Shown piece by piece: positions 43,269-51,208 of a DNA stretch of 64,000 nucleotides. The translations under genes were made by a program, and so were the position numbers. Numbering within the stretch: the first letter of the stretch is position 1; each line of letters opens with the position of its first letter. Below the pieces are notes generated by a model. That model was given only the letters and a program-made list of their open reading frames with translations, made no database searches and was not told where the DNA came from. This stretch comes from [Clostridium] viride DSM 6836 (GTDB taxonomy: Bacteria; Bacillota; Clostridia; Oscillospirales; Oscillospiraceae), in NCBI GenBank assembly GCA_000620945.1, contig KK211198.1:124001-188000 (forward strand). The letters run 5' to 3'.

Positions 43269-43883
43269 ATGAGAATGAAGCAGAAAAACAATCAAGCCAT
43301 CCTGCGTGGTATTGTACTCGACCTTCCAAGTATTTCCCATGAGGTGCATGGAATCACCTTTTACCGTTTCCCACTTTCTGTCCCACGTCTTTCCGGGAAG
43401 GACGATGTATTAAATGTCTTAGTCTCCTCAGATCTTTTGGAACGCTGCCCCCTCTCCTTACAAATGCAGGTTGAGGTTTCAGGGGAGATTCGTTCCTTTA
43501 ACAATCGTAGCGGGGTTGGCAGTCGGCTTCTCATCACCTTGTTCGCTCTGAGTCTATCCCCTACCCAGGAATCCTATTGTAATCAAGTGTACTTGCAAGG
43601 AGTGATCTGCAAACCACCAATTTTGCGCAGAACTCCTTTAGGGCGCGATATTTGCGATGTACTTCTTGCCGTCAACCGAAATTATCGCAGGGCGGATTAC
43701 CTGCCTTGCATTGCTTGGGGTTCCCTTGCCATGTATTGCTCGCAGCTTCAGGTTGGTGACCAAATTGTCTTGAATGGCCGCTTACAAAGCCGTCAGTATA
43801 CCAAAAACCTCAACGAAGAAATTACCGAACATACGGCTTTTGAAATTTCTATTATGTCCTTAGAGGCCCCCAGCGATACATAA
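43269..43883 (+). CDS. Single-stranded DNA-binding protein-like, two OB folds
   Basis: A 204-residue protein with two tandem SSB-type OB domains, residues about 8-98 and 104-196. The second (NQVYLQGVICKPPILRRTPLGRDICDVLLAVNRNYRRADYLPCIAWG) closely follows the SSB pattern; the first (NQAILRGIVLDLP, FYRFPLSVPRLSGKDD) is more divergent. There is no acidic C-terminal tip for partner binding, so it is not the main replicative SSB. ATG follows GGAGG. It is divergent from murD and followed by its own terminator. Confidence 0.8.
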   Translation: MRMKQKNNQAILRGIVLDLPSISHEVHGITFYRFPLSVPRLSGKDDVLNVLVSSDLLERCPLSLQMQVEVSGEIRSFNNRSGVGSRLLITLFALSLSPTQESYCNQVYLQGVICKPPILRRTPLGRDICDVLLAVNRNYRRADYLPCIAWGSLAMYCSQLQVGDQIVLNGRLQSRQYTKNLNEEITEHTAFEISIMSLEAPSDT

Positions 43884-43895
43884 TGTGAGCTTCTG

Positions 43896-43935
43896 GAAAA
43901 GACTTTCGCCCAAAGGCGCAGGTCTTTTCTTTTTA
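43896..43935 (+). terminator. Terminator of the SSB-like gene
   Basis: GAAAAGAC (43896-43903) pairs with GTCTTTTC (43922-43929), with an inner GCC/GGC stem; CTTTTTATTTT follows. Confidence 0.75.
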
Positions 43936-43944
43936 TTTTCTTTC

Positions 43945-43973
43945 TTGCGGTTTTCTTGGGATTCTGTCATAAT
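43945..43973 (+). promoter_or_regulatory. Sigma-A promoter of the TolC-like gene
   Basis: TTGCGG (43945-43950), 17 bp, CATAAT (43968-43973). Confidence 0.55.
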
Positions 43974-44028
43974 AAGCCAATGGAATAGGTTCCACTGTAT
44001 ACCAGATATGACAACTAGGAGAGAACGT

Positions 44029-45273
44029 ATGAAAAAAGAAGTTTTGGCGCTTTGTGCGGTTGGTCTTTTCCTTACCACCCTAGCTACGCCGGTAAGCGCC
44101 CTGTCCTTGCAAGTCACCAAGAAAAGTATCGTTTCAACTGCCACGGCTGCCATACAAAAACCCAATTCTAATGTGCCGGATCAAGCTGGAACCGTCTCCT
44201 TTGATAACTTAGAGTCGCGGATTCGCAAAGGGAATCCCGCCGTTCTCTCCCTGCAAGCGAGTTTGGATGCACAGAAGGCCTTTAATCGTGATGTAGCCTC
44301 GAAAGAGCTAGTGGATGGAATTAATCAATTGGCGGACTCTGCTTGGTTGATGCAAGCCATTCCAGGTGCTGTCGCTTCCATCAATGCCAATATCGACGCG
44401 TTGAAAAAGCAATTGGATGCGATCAAAGAGGATGAGTATCAGGAGACCCTGGAACGAGCAACCCGGCAAATTGACAATGCAATGGATCAGGTCATTCTAG
44501 GTGGGCAAAGTCTTTACCTATCGATCCTGACCTATGAAGTCAATTTGGCGGATATGGAACGTGCCCTCACGGCCCTACAGCGCAGTGTCACAGAAATGGA
44601 GGCGCGGTATCAGCTGGGTCAAGTTTCCGAACTCACTTTATTACAACTGAAAACCACGCAACAAAACACCAAATCACAAGCGGAGTCCATGAAGCTTGCA
44701 ATCGCTAAGATGAAAAGCTCCTTGTCCTATCTCCTCGGAGAAAATCAGAATGCATCGTTGACGCTAACCGGCTTGAAACAAGATTACAAGCAGACCAATT
44801 CCTTGCTCTCTATGGATTATCCCACGGCACTCAAGCGGGCGAAAGAGAACAGCTTCGCGATTTACTCCGCAAACATGACCTTGAAGGATGCCAAGGAAGT
44901 GTGGGAGGATGCAAAAGAAGACTATGGGCTGTCCGGCTATAAGTATAAGATGGCAGAGCAGACCTATCAGTCTGCCGTCTATACCCACGATGCTTCCCTA
45001 AAGAATTTTGAGCTTTCCTTGCAAGCCCTCCACCAAGCCATCTCGGAAGCCCAGCTTGGATACAATACGGCTGAGCTCGGCTTGCGCAATCAGGAAAAGG
45101 TATACGCCGCTGCTCAAGTAAAATATGAGCAAGGCCAGATTTCTAGTTATCAGCTACAGGCTGCCAACGAAGAACTTTTGGCAGCGCAATCTGCCCTGAA
45201 GTTGGCAAACATTAAGCTCTTCACGGTTCTAAATCAATATAGCTGGGCCGTGGAACAAGGAGTCATTGGATAA
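44029..45273 (+). CDS. TolC-like exported coiled-coil protein
   Basis: A 414-residue protein with a signal peptide (MKKEVLALCAVGLFLTTLATPVSA). The rest is almost wholly helical with TolC/outer-membrane-efflux features: SRIRKGNPAVLSLQASL at the start of the repeat, two long coiled-coil stretches, and the typical LGQVSELTLLQLKTTQQN and YEQGQISSYQLQAANEELLAAQSALKLANIKLFTVLNQY segments. TolC proteins normally form outer-membrane channels. Here the surroundings look like a single-membrane Firmicute, where such proteins exist but have no clear role. No efflux pump or adaptor gene is adjacent. ATG at 44029 follows AGGAGAG. Confidence 0.82.
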   Translation: MKKEVLALCAVGLFLTTLATPVSALSLQVTKKSIVSTATAAIQKPNSNVPDQAGTVSFDNLESRIRKGNPAVLSLQASLDAQKAFNRDVASKELVDGINQLADSAWLMQAIPGAVASINANIDALKKQLDAIKEDEYQETLERATRQIDNAMDQVILGGQSLYLSILTYEVNLADMERALTALQRSVTEMEARYQLGQVSELTLLQLKTTQQNTKSQAESMKLAIAKMKSSLSYLLGENQNASLTLTGLKQDYKQTNSLLSMDYPTALKRAKENSFAIYSANMTLKDAKEVWEDAKEDYGLSGYKYKMAEQTYQSAVYTHDASLKNFELSLQALHQAISEAQLGYNTAELGLRNQEKVYAAAQVKYEQGQISSYQLQAANEELLAAQSALKLANIKLFTVLNQYSWAVEQGVIG

Positions 45274-45357
45274 ATTAACATTTTAGACACGAAATTCATA
45301 ATTTGTCCATAGGAAACCCATACTTCTTTCATAAATCCTTGGTATACTACGTTCAGA

Positions 45358-45415
45358 ACAGAGGAGCTGCAACCTCTGCTTCAACATCTCTCTCTTTTTT
45401 CTCTCTCTCTTTTTC
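45358..45415 (+). terminator. Probable terminator of the TolC-like gene with long CT-tract
   Basis: CAGAGG (about 45358-45363) pairs with CCTCTG around an 8-base loop, followed by pyrimidine-rich DNA including CTCTTTTTTCTCTCTCTCTTTTT. Confidence 0.45.
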
Positions 45416-45427
45416 CATTGAATAAAC

Positions 45428-45458
45428 AGGCGGCAATAGCTTCTAGCTATTGCCGCCT
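45428..45458. terminator. Terminator of the Cys-rich protein gene
   Basis: AGGCGGCAATAGCT (45428-45441) pairs perfectly with 45445-45458; T-rich flanks lie on the plus strand. Confidence 0.75.
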
Positions 45459-45466
45459 CATTCTTT

Positions 45467-45898
45467 TTATTCGAACACCGTTTCGTCCGGACAAATCCAG
45501 TCAAGCACCTCTTGCCCCTGTAAGGTAAGCGCTAAGCTGCCACAACGAAATCTTGCAGACGCCGCTTCCCCATAGTTGGTGTTTTGAAGGGGCAAATCGG
45601 AATCAATGGTAATCAGACGCTTACGCTCTAAGCTTAACACTATGTCCGAGAAACTTTCCGAAAAGCGAGCAGCATCCTCAGGGACAGGAACCATGTATGG
45701 CTCCCCGTTTTCATATTTCGTAATCACCGGCAAAAAGGCAAACTGCCCCAAGGTTATCAAGATTAATACTTCTTCCGGGCAAAGAATCAATTCGCCGTTA
45801 CCGCAACAGGCACCGCAACCATGCCCTTGGCATCCTGCTTCCTTGCCTGATGAGGTGCCGCAACCATGGCATGCTCCGGAGCAACCGCCTTCTTTCAT
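45467..45898 (-). CDS. Protein with Cys/His-rich N-terminus, function unknown
   Basis: A 143-residue protein. The first 33 residues hold nine cysteines and two histidines (CSGACHGCG, CQGHGCGACCG), a likely metal-binding tail. The rest looks like a compact helical, perhaps winged-helix, domain (LCPEEVLILITLGQFAFLPVI, LALTLQGQEVLDWI). I do not recognise a family. It lies 15 bp downstream of the FlK-like thioesterase gene on the same strand, so the two are probably cotranscribed. Confidence 0.7.
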   Translation of the reverse strand: MKEGGCSGACHGCGTSSGKEAGCQGHGCGACCGNGELILCPEEVLILITLGQFAFLPVITKYENGEPYMVPVPEDAARFSESFSDIVLSLERKRLITIDSDLPLQNTNYGEAASARFRCGSLALTLQGQEVLDWICPDETVFE

Positions 45899-45913
45899 GC
45901 GAATATTCCTTTC

Positions 45914-46294
45914 TTATTGACCATATGCCTTTGCTTCAAAGGGGGCTTCTTCTACGATCACCCTCTCGTGCAGGCCTTCTCCAATTACACCAAGTTCATC
46001 CGAAGCACTCACACGGAAAGCCAATCTCTTACCCTTGATCTCAATTAGCTCCGCTTCTGCTGTAACACGCATACCAAGTGGGGTAGGTCTGGTATGCTTC
46101 ACGTTGACCGAAATCCCAACGGTACCAAAACCGGGTTCCAAATACGGAACGAGCCCCTTCCAAGAGGCTTCCTCCATTAAGGCAATCATAATAGGGGACG
46201 ACAGCAGCGCGACGTTCCCGCTGCCGACATTCTTGGCCAGCTTGCTTTCATCCACAAGCAAAGAGGCTGTACCCTTGATTCCAACTTCTAACAT
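45914..46294 (-). CDS. Hotdog-fold thioesterase (FlK-like)
   Basis: A 126-residue hotdog thioesterase similar to fluoroacetyl-CoA-thioesterase-type proteins. SSPIMIALMEEASWKGLVPYLEPGFGTVGISVNVKHTRPTPLGMRVTAEAELIEIKGKRL contains the Glu and His expected at the active site (MEEAS, VKHTRPT). The function in cells is unknown; family members protect against toxic acyl-CoAs. Its promoter is flanked by an 11-bp inverted repeat. Confidence 0.85.
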   Translation of the reverse strand: MLEVGIKGTASLLVDESKLAKNVGSGNVALLSSPIMIALMEEASWKGLVPYLEPGFGTVGISVNVKHTRPTPLGMRVTAEAELIEIKGKRLAFRVSASDELGVIGEGLHERVIVEEAPFEAKAYGQ

Positions 46295-46313
46295 ATTTTT
46301 TACCTCCTGAACG

Positions 46314-46358
46314 ATAAAAACGTTTCAAACCACATTATATTGTAGCACGTTTTTATCC
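46314..46358 (-). promoter_or_regulatory. Thioesterase promoter flanked by an 11-bp inverted repeat
   Basis: GATAAAAACGT (46314-46324) and ACGTTTTTATC (46348-46358) are perfect inverses placed around the minus-strand TATAAT at 46335-46340. This suggests a repressor operator. Confidence 0.5.
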
Positions 46359-46523
46359 CCTGTAAATTGCTAGCAAGAAATTTCTCTCAATAGAACACAA
46401 TTCTGAGCGAGTTTTTGCCATTGTAAACTTGACTTTTTTCTCTACTTAGTATAGCATTAAATTGCACGCTTTGAGCAAACAACGTATCACAGTTGATTAT
46501 GCACAAATAGGAGGAAAATATAG

Positions 46524-47873
46524 ATGAGTAAGAAACTCGACGAATACTTGTCCAGAAAATATCAGGGTATGTCCCACGAAGAAGTTTATAAGTCCAAGTT
46601 AGGAACCCTTCAGAATGCTCTTGACCTCATTGAGGGCGGAGACTGCATCTGCTTCTCTACCCACGGCAGCGAACCCAAAGCATTTTTTGAGAACTTACAT
46701 ACCATTGCTGACCGCATTGACAAGCCGATCGAAATGTGGGGAACGGTACATAGATACAAGTATGAGGTGATCACTTCCGCTGATCCCAAAATCTGTTCCA
46801 AGTTCCACATGAACTCCTTCTTCTGCGATGGATGGATGCGTGAATCCCATCCCAGAGAGATGAACACCTTCTTCCCTGTTAACCTGCACAACTATGGTAC
46901 GGAGCTCCGCAAGACCATCCGTCCTAACGTGTTTGTTGCTCAGGTGTCTTCCATGGACCAGTATGGCTACTGCCACATGTCTTGCGACCTGCAGCACACC
47001 CTAGAGAACATCTATCAGGCTGACAAGGTCATCTTCGAAGTCAATAGCTATGCTCCCAAGGTTGGCGGTGAAACTGCGATCCCCGCCTTCTATGCAGACG
47101 TGATTTATGAAGTAGAGCAGCCCCTCTATCAGCTGGCTGACCCCGCCATGGGCGAGGCAGAAAAAGCGGTAGCAGGGTACTGCGCAGAGATGGTTAAGGA
47201 CGGCGACTGTATCCAGCTTGGTTTTGGTGGTATCCCCAATGCCATCGGCGCTTCCCTGATGGATCGCCTTGATCTGGGCATTCACACCGAGCAGATCGGT
47301 TCTTCCATGGCAAAGCTGATGGACTGCGGCGCAGTCACCAACCGCCTTAAGAAGCTCGACACCGGCATCACCGTTGGTACCTTCATCATCGGCGATGACT
47401 TCCTGTACAATTTCGTGGACGGTCACCCCCGCATTAACCTCAAGCGTGGTGCATACACCAACGATCCTTTCATCATTGCACAACAGGACAACATGGTTTC
47501 CATCAATGCTGCTCTACAGATCGACCTGACTGGTCAGGTTTGTGCTGAGTCCATTGGTCCTAAGCAGTTCTCCGGTACCGGTGGTGCTACCGACTTCGCA
47601 TACGGCGCCTATCACTCCAAGGGCGGTCGCGCCATGCTGGCTCAGATTTCTACCACCGCAAAGGGCACCATTTCCAGAATTCAGCCCGTTCTGCAGCCCG
47701 GCTCCGTGGTCAGTGTGTCCCGTAACCTGACCGACATGGTCGTCACGGAATACGGCGTTGCAAAGCTGCGTCAGCGCACCGTGAAGCAGCGTGTAGAGGA
47801 ACTGATTGCCGTTGCTCACCCCGACTTCCGCGCAGAGCTGCGCAAGGATGCTTCCAAGTACATGTACTATTAA
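46524..47873 (+). CDS. Acetyl-CoA hydrolase/transferase family CoA-transferase (butyryl- or 4-hydroxybutyrate-CoA type)
   Basis: A 449-residue class I CoA-transferase of the But/AbfT group. It has an N-terminal half (ALDLIEGGDCICFSTHGSEPKAFFENL), GFGGIPNAIGASLM, the catalytic Glu region LGIHTEQIGSSMAKLMD and the C-terminal SGTGGATDFAYGAYHSKGGRAMLAQ and TEYGVAKLRQRTVKQRVEELIAVAHPDFR. It exchanges CoA between acetate and a C4 acid, the last step of many butyrate pathways; the exact acid is not decided by sequence. Codon use is strongly biased (GGT, AAG, CTG, ACC), implying high expression. It is monocistronic, with GGAGG and its own terminator. Confidence 0.88.
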   Translation: MSKKLDEYLSRKYQGMSHEEVYKSKLGTLQNALDLIEGGDCICFSTHGSEPKAFFENLHTIADRIDKPIEMWGTVHRYKYEVITSADPKICSKFHMNSFFCDGWMRESHPREMNTFFPVNLHNYGTELRKTIRPNVFVAQVSSMDQYGYCHMSCDLQHTLENIYQADKVIFEVNSYAPKVGGETAIPAFYADVIYEVEQPLYQLADPAMGEAEKAVAGYCAEMVKDGDCIQLGFGGIPNAIGASLMDRLDLGIHTEQIGSSMAKLMDCGAVTNRLKKLDTGITVGTFIIGDDFLYNFVDGHPRINLKRGAYTNDPFIIAQQDNMVSINAALQIDLTGQVCAESIGPKQFSGTGGATDFAYGAYHSKGGRAMLAQISTTAKGTISRIQPVLQPGSVVSVSRNLTDMVVTEYGVAKLRQRTVKQRVEELIAVAHPDFRAELRKDASKYMYY

Positions 47874-47899
47874 GCCATCCTTTTTCTCTAGCGTCTTTG

Positions 47900-47932
47900 C
47901 TGCCGCACGGATCTTCCGTGCGGCAGCTTTCT
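47900..47932 (+). terminator. Terminator of the CoA-transferase gene
   Basis: CTGCCGCACGG (47900-47910) pairs with CCGTGCGGCAG (47916-47926), then CTTTCTTCTC. Confidence 0.85.
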
Positions 47933-47972
47933 TCTCAAAAATGAAAAAAATGAATTTTTTTCGAAAAAACAC

Positions 47973-48001
47973 TTGCATTAAGTTTCTATATGTGGTAAGA
48001 T
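47973..48001 (+). promoter_or_regulatory. Promoter of tRNA-Arg
   Basis: TTGCAT (47973-47978), 17 bp, TAAGAT (47996-48001). Confidence 0.6.
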
Positions 48002-48031
48002 AACCAAGTCGTCAAGAGAACGAAACGACAT

Positions 48032-48108
48032 GCGGCAGTAGCTCAGTTGGATAGAGTAACTGGCTACGAACCAGTAGGTCGGGGGTTCGAGTCCCTCCTG
48101 CCGTGCCA
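48032..48108 (+). tRNA. tRNA-Arg (anticodon ACG)
   Basis: A 77-base cloverleaf: acceptor GCGGCAG with CTGCCGT, D-arm GCTC...GAGT, anticodon stem ACTGG/CCAGT with loop CTACGAA, T-arm GGGGG TTCGAGT CCCTC, discriminator G and an encoded CCA. The anticodon ACG (wobble inosine) reads CGN arginine codons. Confidence 0.97.
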
Positions 48109-48114
48109 AACAAA

Positions 48115-48148
48115 AATCCTGTAACTTCAATGGTTACAGGATTTTTTG
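48115..48148 (+). terminator. Terminator of tRNA-Arg
   Basis: AATCCTGTAAC pairs with GTTACAGGATT, followed by TTTTG. Confidence 0.9.
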
Positions 48149-48314
48149 TTGTCTTTTTATATTTACAATTATGGGTTTGATCGTGAAATTCTCTCTATCT
48201 GTTTTATCCTAACCTCATCTGATTAAAAGGTCATCGGGCAAGTTGAAAGCATGTTTTTGCCTCCATTACGCCGAAAGACATTCCCGGATATGACCAAAAC
48301 AAAAAAGGCCTTCC

Positions 48315-48446
48315 TTATCGTTTGGTGTTGGCCCCAAGGGATTCTTTCTTTGTATTATGATTTTGGTTTGGGTTGTGGTTTTTCAAAGGAGTACTTCCCA
48401 ACGTGCTCGGCTCTTGCAAACTTTGTATACTCTTCTTTTTGCTCAT
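48315..48446 (-). CDS. 43-residue basic protein resembling a small acid-soluble spore protein
   Basis: ATG at 48446 has GGAGGAAGG 5 bases upstream. It opens a 43-codon frame rich in Lys, Asn, Gln and Ser (MSKKKSIQSLQEP, then PLKNHNPNQNHNTKKESLG, ending ANTKR). Composition and length resemble minor small acid-soluble spore proteins, though I cannot name the family. It follows the CxxC-less HMA-like gene by 12 bp and probably shares its transcript. A larger antisense frame here has no ribosome-binding site. Confidence 0.65.
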   Translation of the reverse strand: MSKKKSIQSLQEPSTLGSTPLKNHNPNQNHNTKKESLGANTKR

Positions 48447-48458
48447 CTTGCCTTCCTC

Positions 48459-48698
48459 CTACATCACAGGGTTCTCCAGGCGGGTATGCATAATTTTGAA
48501 TCCCAACTGTTCGATTCGCTTTTGAAGTCTCTCTTGCTGAATCGCTGTGGTATCAAAATCAACCGCGATGGTATCGGTCTTATCGTTCACACTGACGGAA
48601 GTCACCCCTGCGAATGTGTCAAGTTCTCGCTTAAGCTCTTTTACATCGTGTCTTCCATCGATCTGATCTACGCTAACATACATGCTTGCGTTTGACAT
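48459..48698 (-). CDS. HMA-like ferredoxin-fold protein lacking the CxxC motif
   Basis: A 79-residue protein with the beta-alpha-beta pattern of heavy-metal-associated domains (VKELKRELDTFAGVTSVSVNDKTDTIAVDFD, then QERLQKRIEQLGFKI). The metal-binding CxxC is absent, replaced by IDGRHD. It therefore probably does not carry copper or zinc in the usual way. ATG at 48698 follows GAGGTG; an in-frame GTG at 48707 is part of that site. Confidence 0.72.
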   Translation of the reverse strand: MSNASMYVSVDQIDGRHDVKELKRELDTFAGVTSVSVNDKTDTIAVDFDTTAIQQERLQKRIEQLGFKIMHTRLENPVM

Positions 48699-48894
48699 AG
48701 TAATCACCTCTTCCCTAGTATTTACGATGCATGATAAAAAATACGGCTATCCAAAAGGTGCAAACCACCAAAGCCGCGCTGTTTATCGTTCCTATCCTTG
48801 CATTTTGTTCGCCTCAGTATCTTGATCTCTAAACTTGTTCGAATTTTACTGGCCTTCCAGGGAAAGAATAAGAAAAAATATAGGGAGTCAATTT

Positions 48895-50304
48895 ATGAAA
48901 CGAGCTGAACATGGCCTTACTGCTTGGCAGCTGACCACGATGGCATTGGGTTCCGTAATCGGAGGGTCTTTTTTCCTTGGTTCTGCCGTCGCCATCCATG
49001 CCACTGGCCCCTCCGTTGTCATCGCATTTGCTTTGGGCGGAGTTTTGTCCTATTTTATTTTACAAGCGCTCTCCGAAATGACGGTGGCGAATCCATATTC
49101 CGGATCCTTTCGTTCCTTTGCGGCAAAAGCCTTTGGAACGGGTTCTGGTTTCGTAGTTGGATGGGTATACTGGACCGGAATGGTGCTTGCTATGTCCAGC
49201 GAAGCGACTGCGGTCTCCATCCTACTGCGCAACTGGATTCCCAATCTATCGATTTGGCTACTAGGAAGCGCGGTGATTGTCTGCGTTACGCTCATTAATC
49301 TACTGGGGGCAAAGCAACTGAGTCGGTTAGAAAGCCTTCTCGCCTTGATCAAAGTCACCGCCATTGTTTTCTTCATCGTATTAGCCCTTACCCTAATCAC
49401 AGGAATCTTTACCAATCGACCTGCCATTGGCCTAGGCGTGTTAACCCAGGAACCCTTTTTCGCCGGTGGATGGAAAAGCTTAGCTGGTAGTATGCTGATC
49501 GTGATGTTTACCTACGCCGGGTTTGAAGTGATCGGCTTGGCCGCATCGGAAGTAGATACTCCAAAAAAGAATTTCCCCAAGGCAATTCGCTATACCGTGT
49601 TTGGCTTGGTGGGACTTTATATTATTGCAAACGCAGTTTTGCTACCTCTTATCCCAACGGCTCAAATTAGCGAAGCGGTCAGTCCCTTTGTGGCGGCCTT
49701 AAATATCCATGGATTCAGTTGGGCTGGCACTGCGGTAACGATCGTCCTAATTACCGCCATCTTATCAACGATGCTGGCTGCCATGTTTGCCGTGGGAAGA
49801 ATGATGAGTTCCCTAGCCGAAGACGGACTATCCCCTAGCTGGCTCAAAGACAAGCACGGGGTTCCATTCCGTGGGATCCTGTTCTCTGGCTTATCCATGC
49901 TCTTCTCGCTCTGGTTCGGAATGTTCCTTCCCAGCGTTTATTTATTTCTCATTAGTGCGGGCGGGTTTTCCATTCTATTCTGCTATATCATGATCATGGC
50001 CTCTCACATTCGCTTTCGGTCAAACCGCACGGCAACACATGCTAAGATCCCATATACCTCTGTCTTCACCCTGCTTGCTCTTATTGCGGTCATTCTAAGT
50101 ATGCCCTTTGTGGAAGGGCAACTCACCGGTCTCATCGCAGGTGGCATTATCCTCTCCGTGTATTCCATCAGTTACCTGGCCATTCGGGCATACCACCGCA
50201 AGGAGAGAAACGTACTTTGGACGGTCATGAAGGAGCAACGGCTTCAGCCTGAATTTTCCGAGGAATTTCTAGAGCCTAAGTCAGAACAAAAAGAAGAACC
50301 TTGA
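48895..50304 (+). CDS. APC-superfamily amino acid permease
   Basis: A 469-residue integral membrane transporter with about 12 membrane spans. Diagnostic stretches are GLTAWQLTTMALGSVIGGSFFLGSA (span 1 with the unwound GSVIGG substrate motif), SEMTVANPYSGSF, and MFTYAGFEVIGLAASEVDTPKKNFPKAIR (conserved Glu-Val-x-x-Pro region). It resembles AAT-type or GABA/aromatic permeases; the substrate is unknown. ATG at 48895 follows GGGAG. It is followed by a terminator. Confidence 0.9.
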   Translation: MKRAEHGLTAWQLTTMALGSVIGGSFFLGSAVAIHATGPSVVIAFALGGVLSYFILQALSEMTVANPYSGSFRSFAAKAFGTGSGFVVGWVYWTGMVLAMSSEATAVSILLRNWIPNLSIWLLGSAVIVCVTLINLLGAKQLSRLESLLALIKVTAIVFFIVLALTLITGIFTNRPAIGLGVLTQEPFFAGGWKSLAGSMLIVMFTYAGFEVIGLAASEVDTPKKNFPKAIRYTVFGLVGLYIIANAVLLPLIPTAQISEAVSPFVAALNIHGFSWAGTAVTIVLITAILSTMLAAMFAVGRMMSSLAEDGLSPSWLKDKHGVPFRGILFSGLSMLFSLWFGMFLPSVYLFLISAGGFSILFCYIMIMASHIRFRSNRTATHAKIPYTSVFTLLALIAVILSMPFVEGQLTGLIAGGIILSVYSISYLAIRAYHRKERNVLWTVMKEQRLQPEFSEEFLEPKSEQKEEP

Positions 50305-50312
50305 TCGCATCG

Positions 50313-50353
50313 AATCCCCATGACACATCCTCTGTGTTTTGGGGATTTCTTTT
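50313..50353 (+). terminator. Terminator of the permease gene
   Basis: AATCCCC (50313-50319) pairs with GGGGATT (50341-50347), with inner ACACA/TGTGT, then TCTTTT. Confidence 0.8.
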
Positions 50354-50496
50354 CCCTTTATTCAGATCTCCCATATCCTGTTTCCTTCGAGTGAATTCCG
50401 GATTCTACGTGGCCTTTTTCAATTCCCTATGGTGCATTTTGGCTCGCTTGTGCTATAATGGGAGAACTGGAATGCATTCGTTAGGTGGGAATCAAT

Positions 50497-51144
50497 GTGG
50501 AGCTTTCACTTTACTTATTTCTTTGTTTTGAACTCTTAGGAACGGTGGCCTTTGCCGTGTCTGGTGCAATGGTCGCCATTGAAAAGAAAGCAGACGTGTT
50601 TGGTGTCCTGGTGCTGGGCATCATTACGGCAACCGGTGGCGGGATGCTGCGAGATATGCTTCTGGGAACCCTTCCCCCTCGCCTCTTTTCCAATGGCCTT
50701 TATGTGGCCGTTGCGGCCACGTCGGCTCTCCTTCTGTTTCTGCTGGCTCGCCTCTTTCGAGATATCTATGTGAAAAAGGCGAGAATGGTTGATCAAGTCA
50801 ATAACTTTTTCGATGCACTGGGCCTAGGTGCGTTTACCGTTACAGGGATTCAAATTGGACTTTCCTCCGGCTTTGCCGATAGCGTTTTCTTTTTAGTGTT
50901 TCTTGGTGTCATCACCGGAGTGGGGGGTGGCCTCATTCGTGACTTAATGGTCATGGAAATCCCCTTTGTCTTACGAAAACGAGTCTATGCCGTCGCTGCC
51001 ATTTTAGGTGGTTTGGTGTATGTCTGGGTACGAAGCATAGTCCCTGGAGAATTGATCGCATCCCTTCTATCTATATTTACTACGGTTACCATTCGTCTTT
51101 TAGCAACGTATTATCGTTGGAATCTACCCCGCGCCCTTCCATAA
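50497..51144 (+). CDS. TRIC-type cation channel family protein (UPF0126)
   Basis: A 215-residue membrane protein with two repeats of three spans plus one. Each repeat carries the glycine-rich signature: ITATGGGMLRDMLLGTLPP and ITGVGGGLIRDLMVMEIPFVLRKR. This is the prokaryotic TRIC/UPF0126 (YvgT/YicG) family of monovalent cation channels. The GTG at 50497 is used because AGGTGG lies 8 bases upstream. An extended -10 TGCTATAAT lies about 40 bp before it. Confidence 0.9.
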   Translation: MELSLYLFLCFELLGTVAFAVSGAMVAIEKKADVFGVLVLGIITATGGGMLRDMLLGTLPPRLFSNGLYVAVAATSALLLFLLARLFRDIYVKKARMVDQVNNFFDALGLGAFTVTGIQIGLSSGFADSVFFLVFLGVITGVGGGLIRDLMVMEIPFVLRKRVYAVAAILGGLVYVWVRSIVPGELIASLLSIFTTVTIRLLATYYRWNLPRALP

Positions 51145-51170
51145 GAACTACTTACGATACGGTTTCGTGC

Positions 51171-51206
51171 AAAAAACCACCCAAGGTTTTACCCTGGGTG
51201 GTTTTT
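51171..51206. terminator. Bidirectional terminator
   Basis: AAAAAACCACCCA (51171-51183) pairs with TGGGTGGTTTTT (51195-51206) between convergent genes. Confidence 0.9.
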
Positions 51207-51208
51207 GA

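Noticed and set aside
45283-45504. Minus-strand 73-residue frame overlapping the Cys-rich gene end
   Set aside because: It arises from the CT-rich tract and hairpins; no convincing start site or conserved composition.
48251-48493. Plus-strand 80-residue frame after tRNA-Arg
   Set aside because: It has no ribosome-binding site and lies antisense to the small gene at 48315-48446, which has a strong one.
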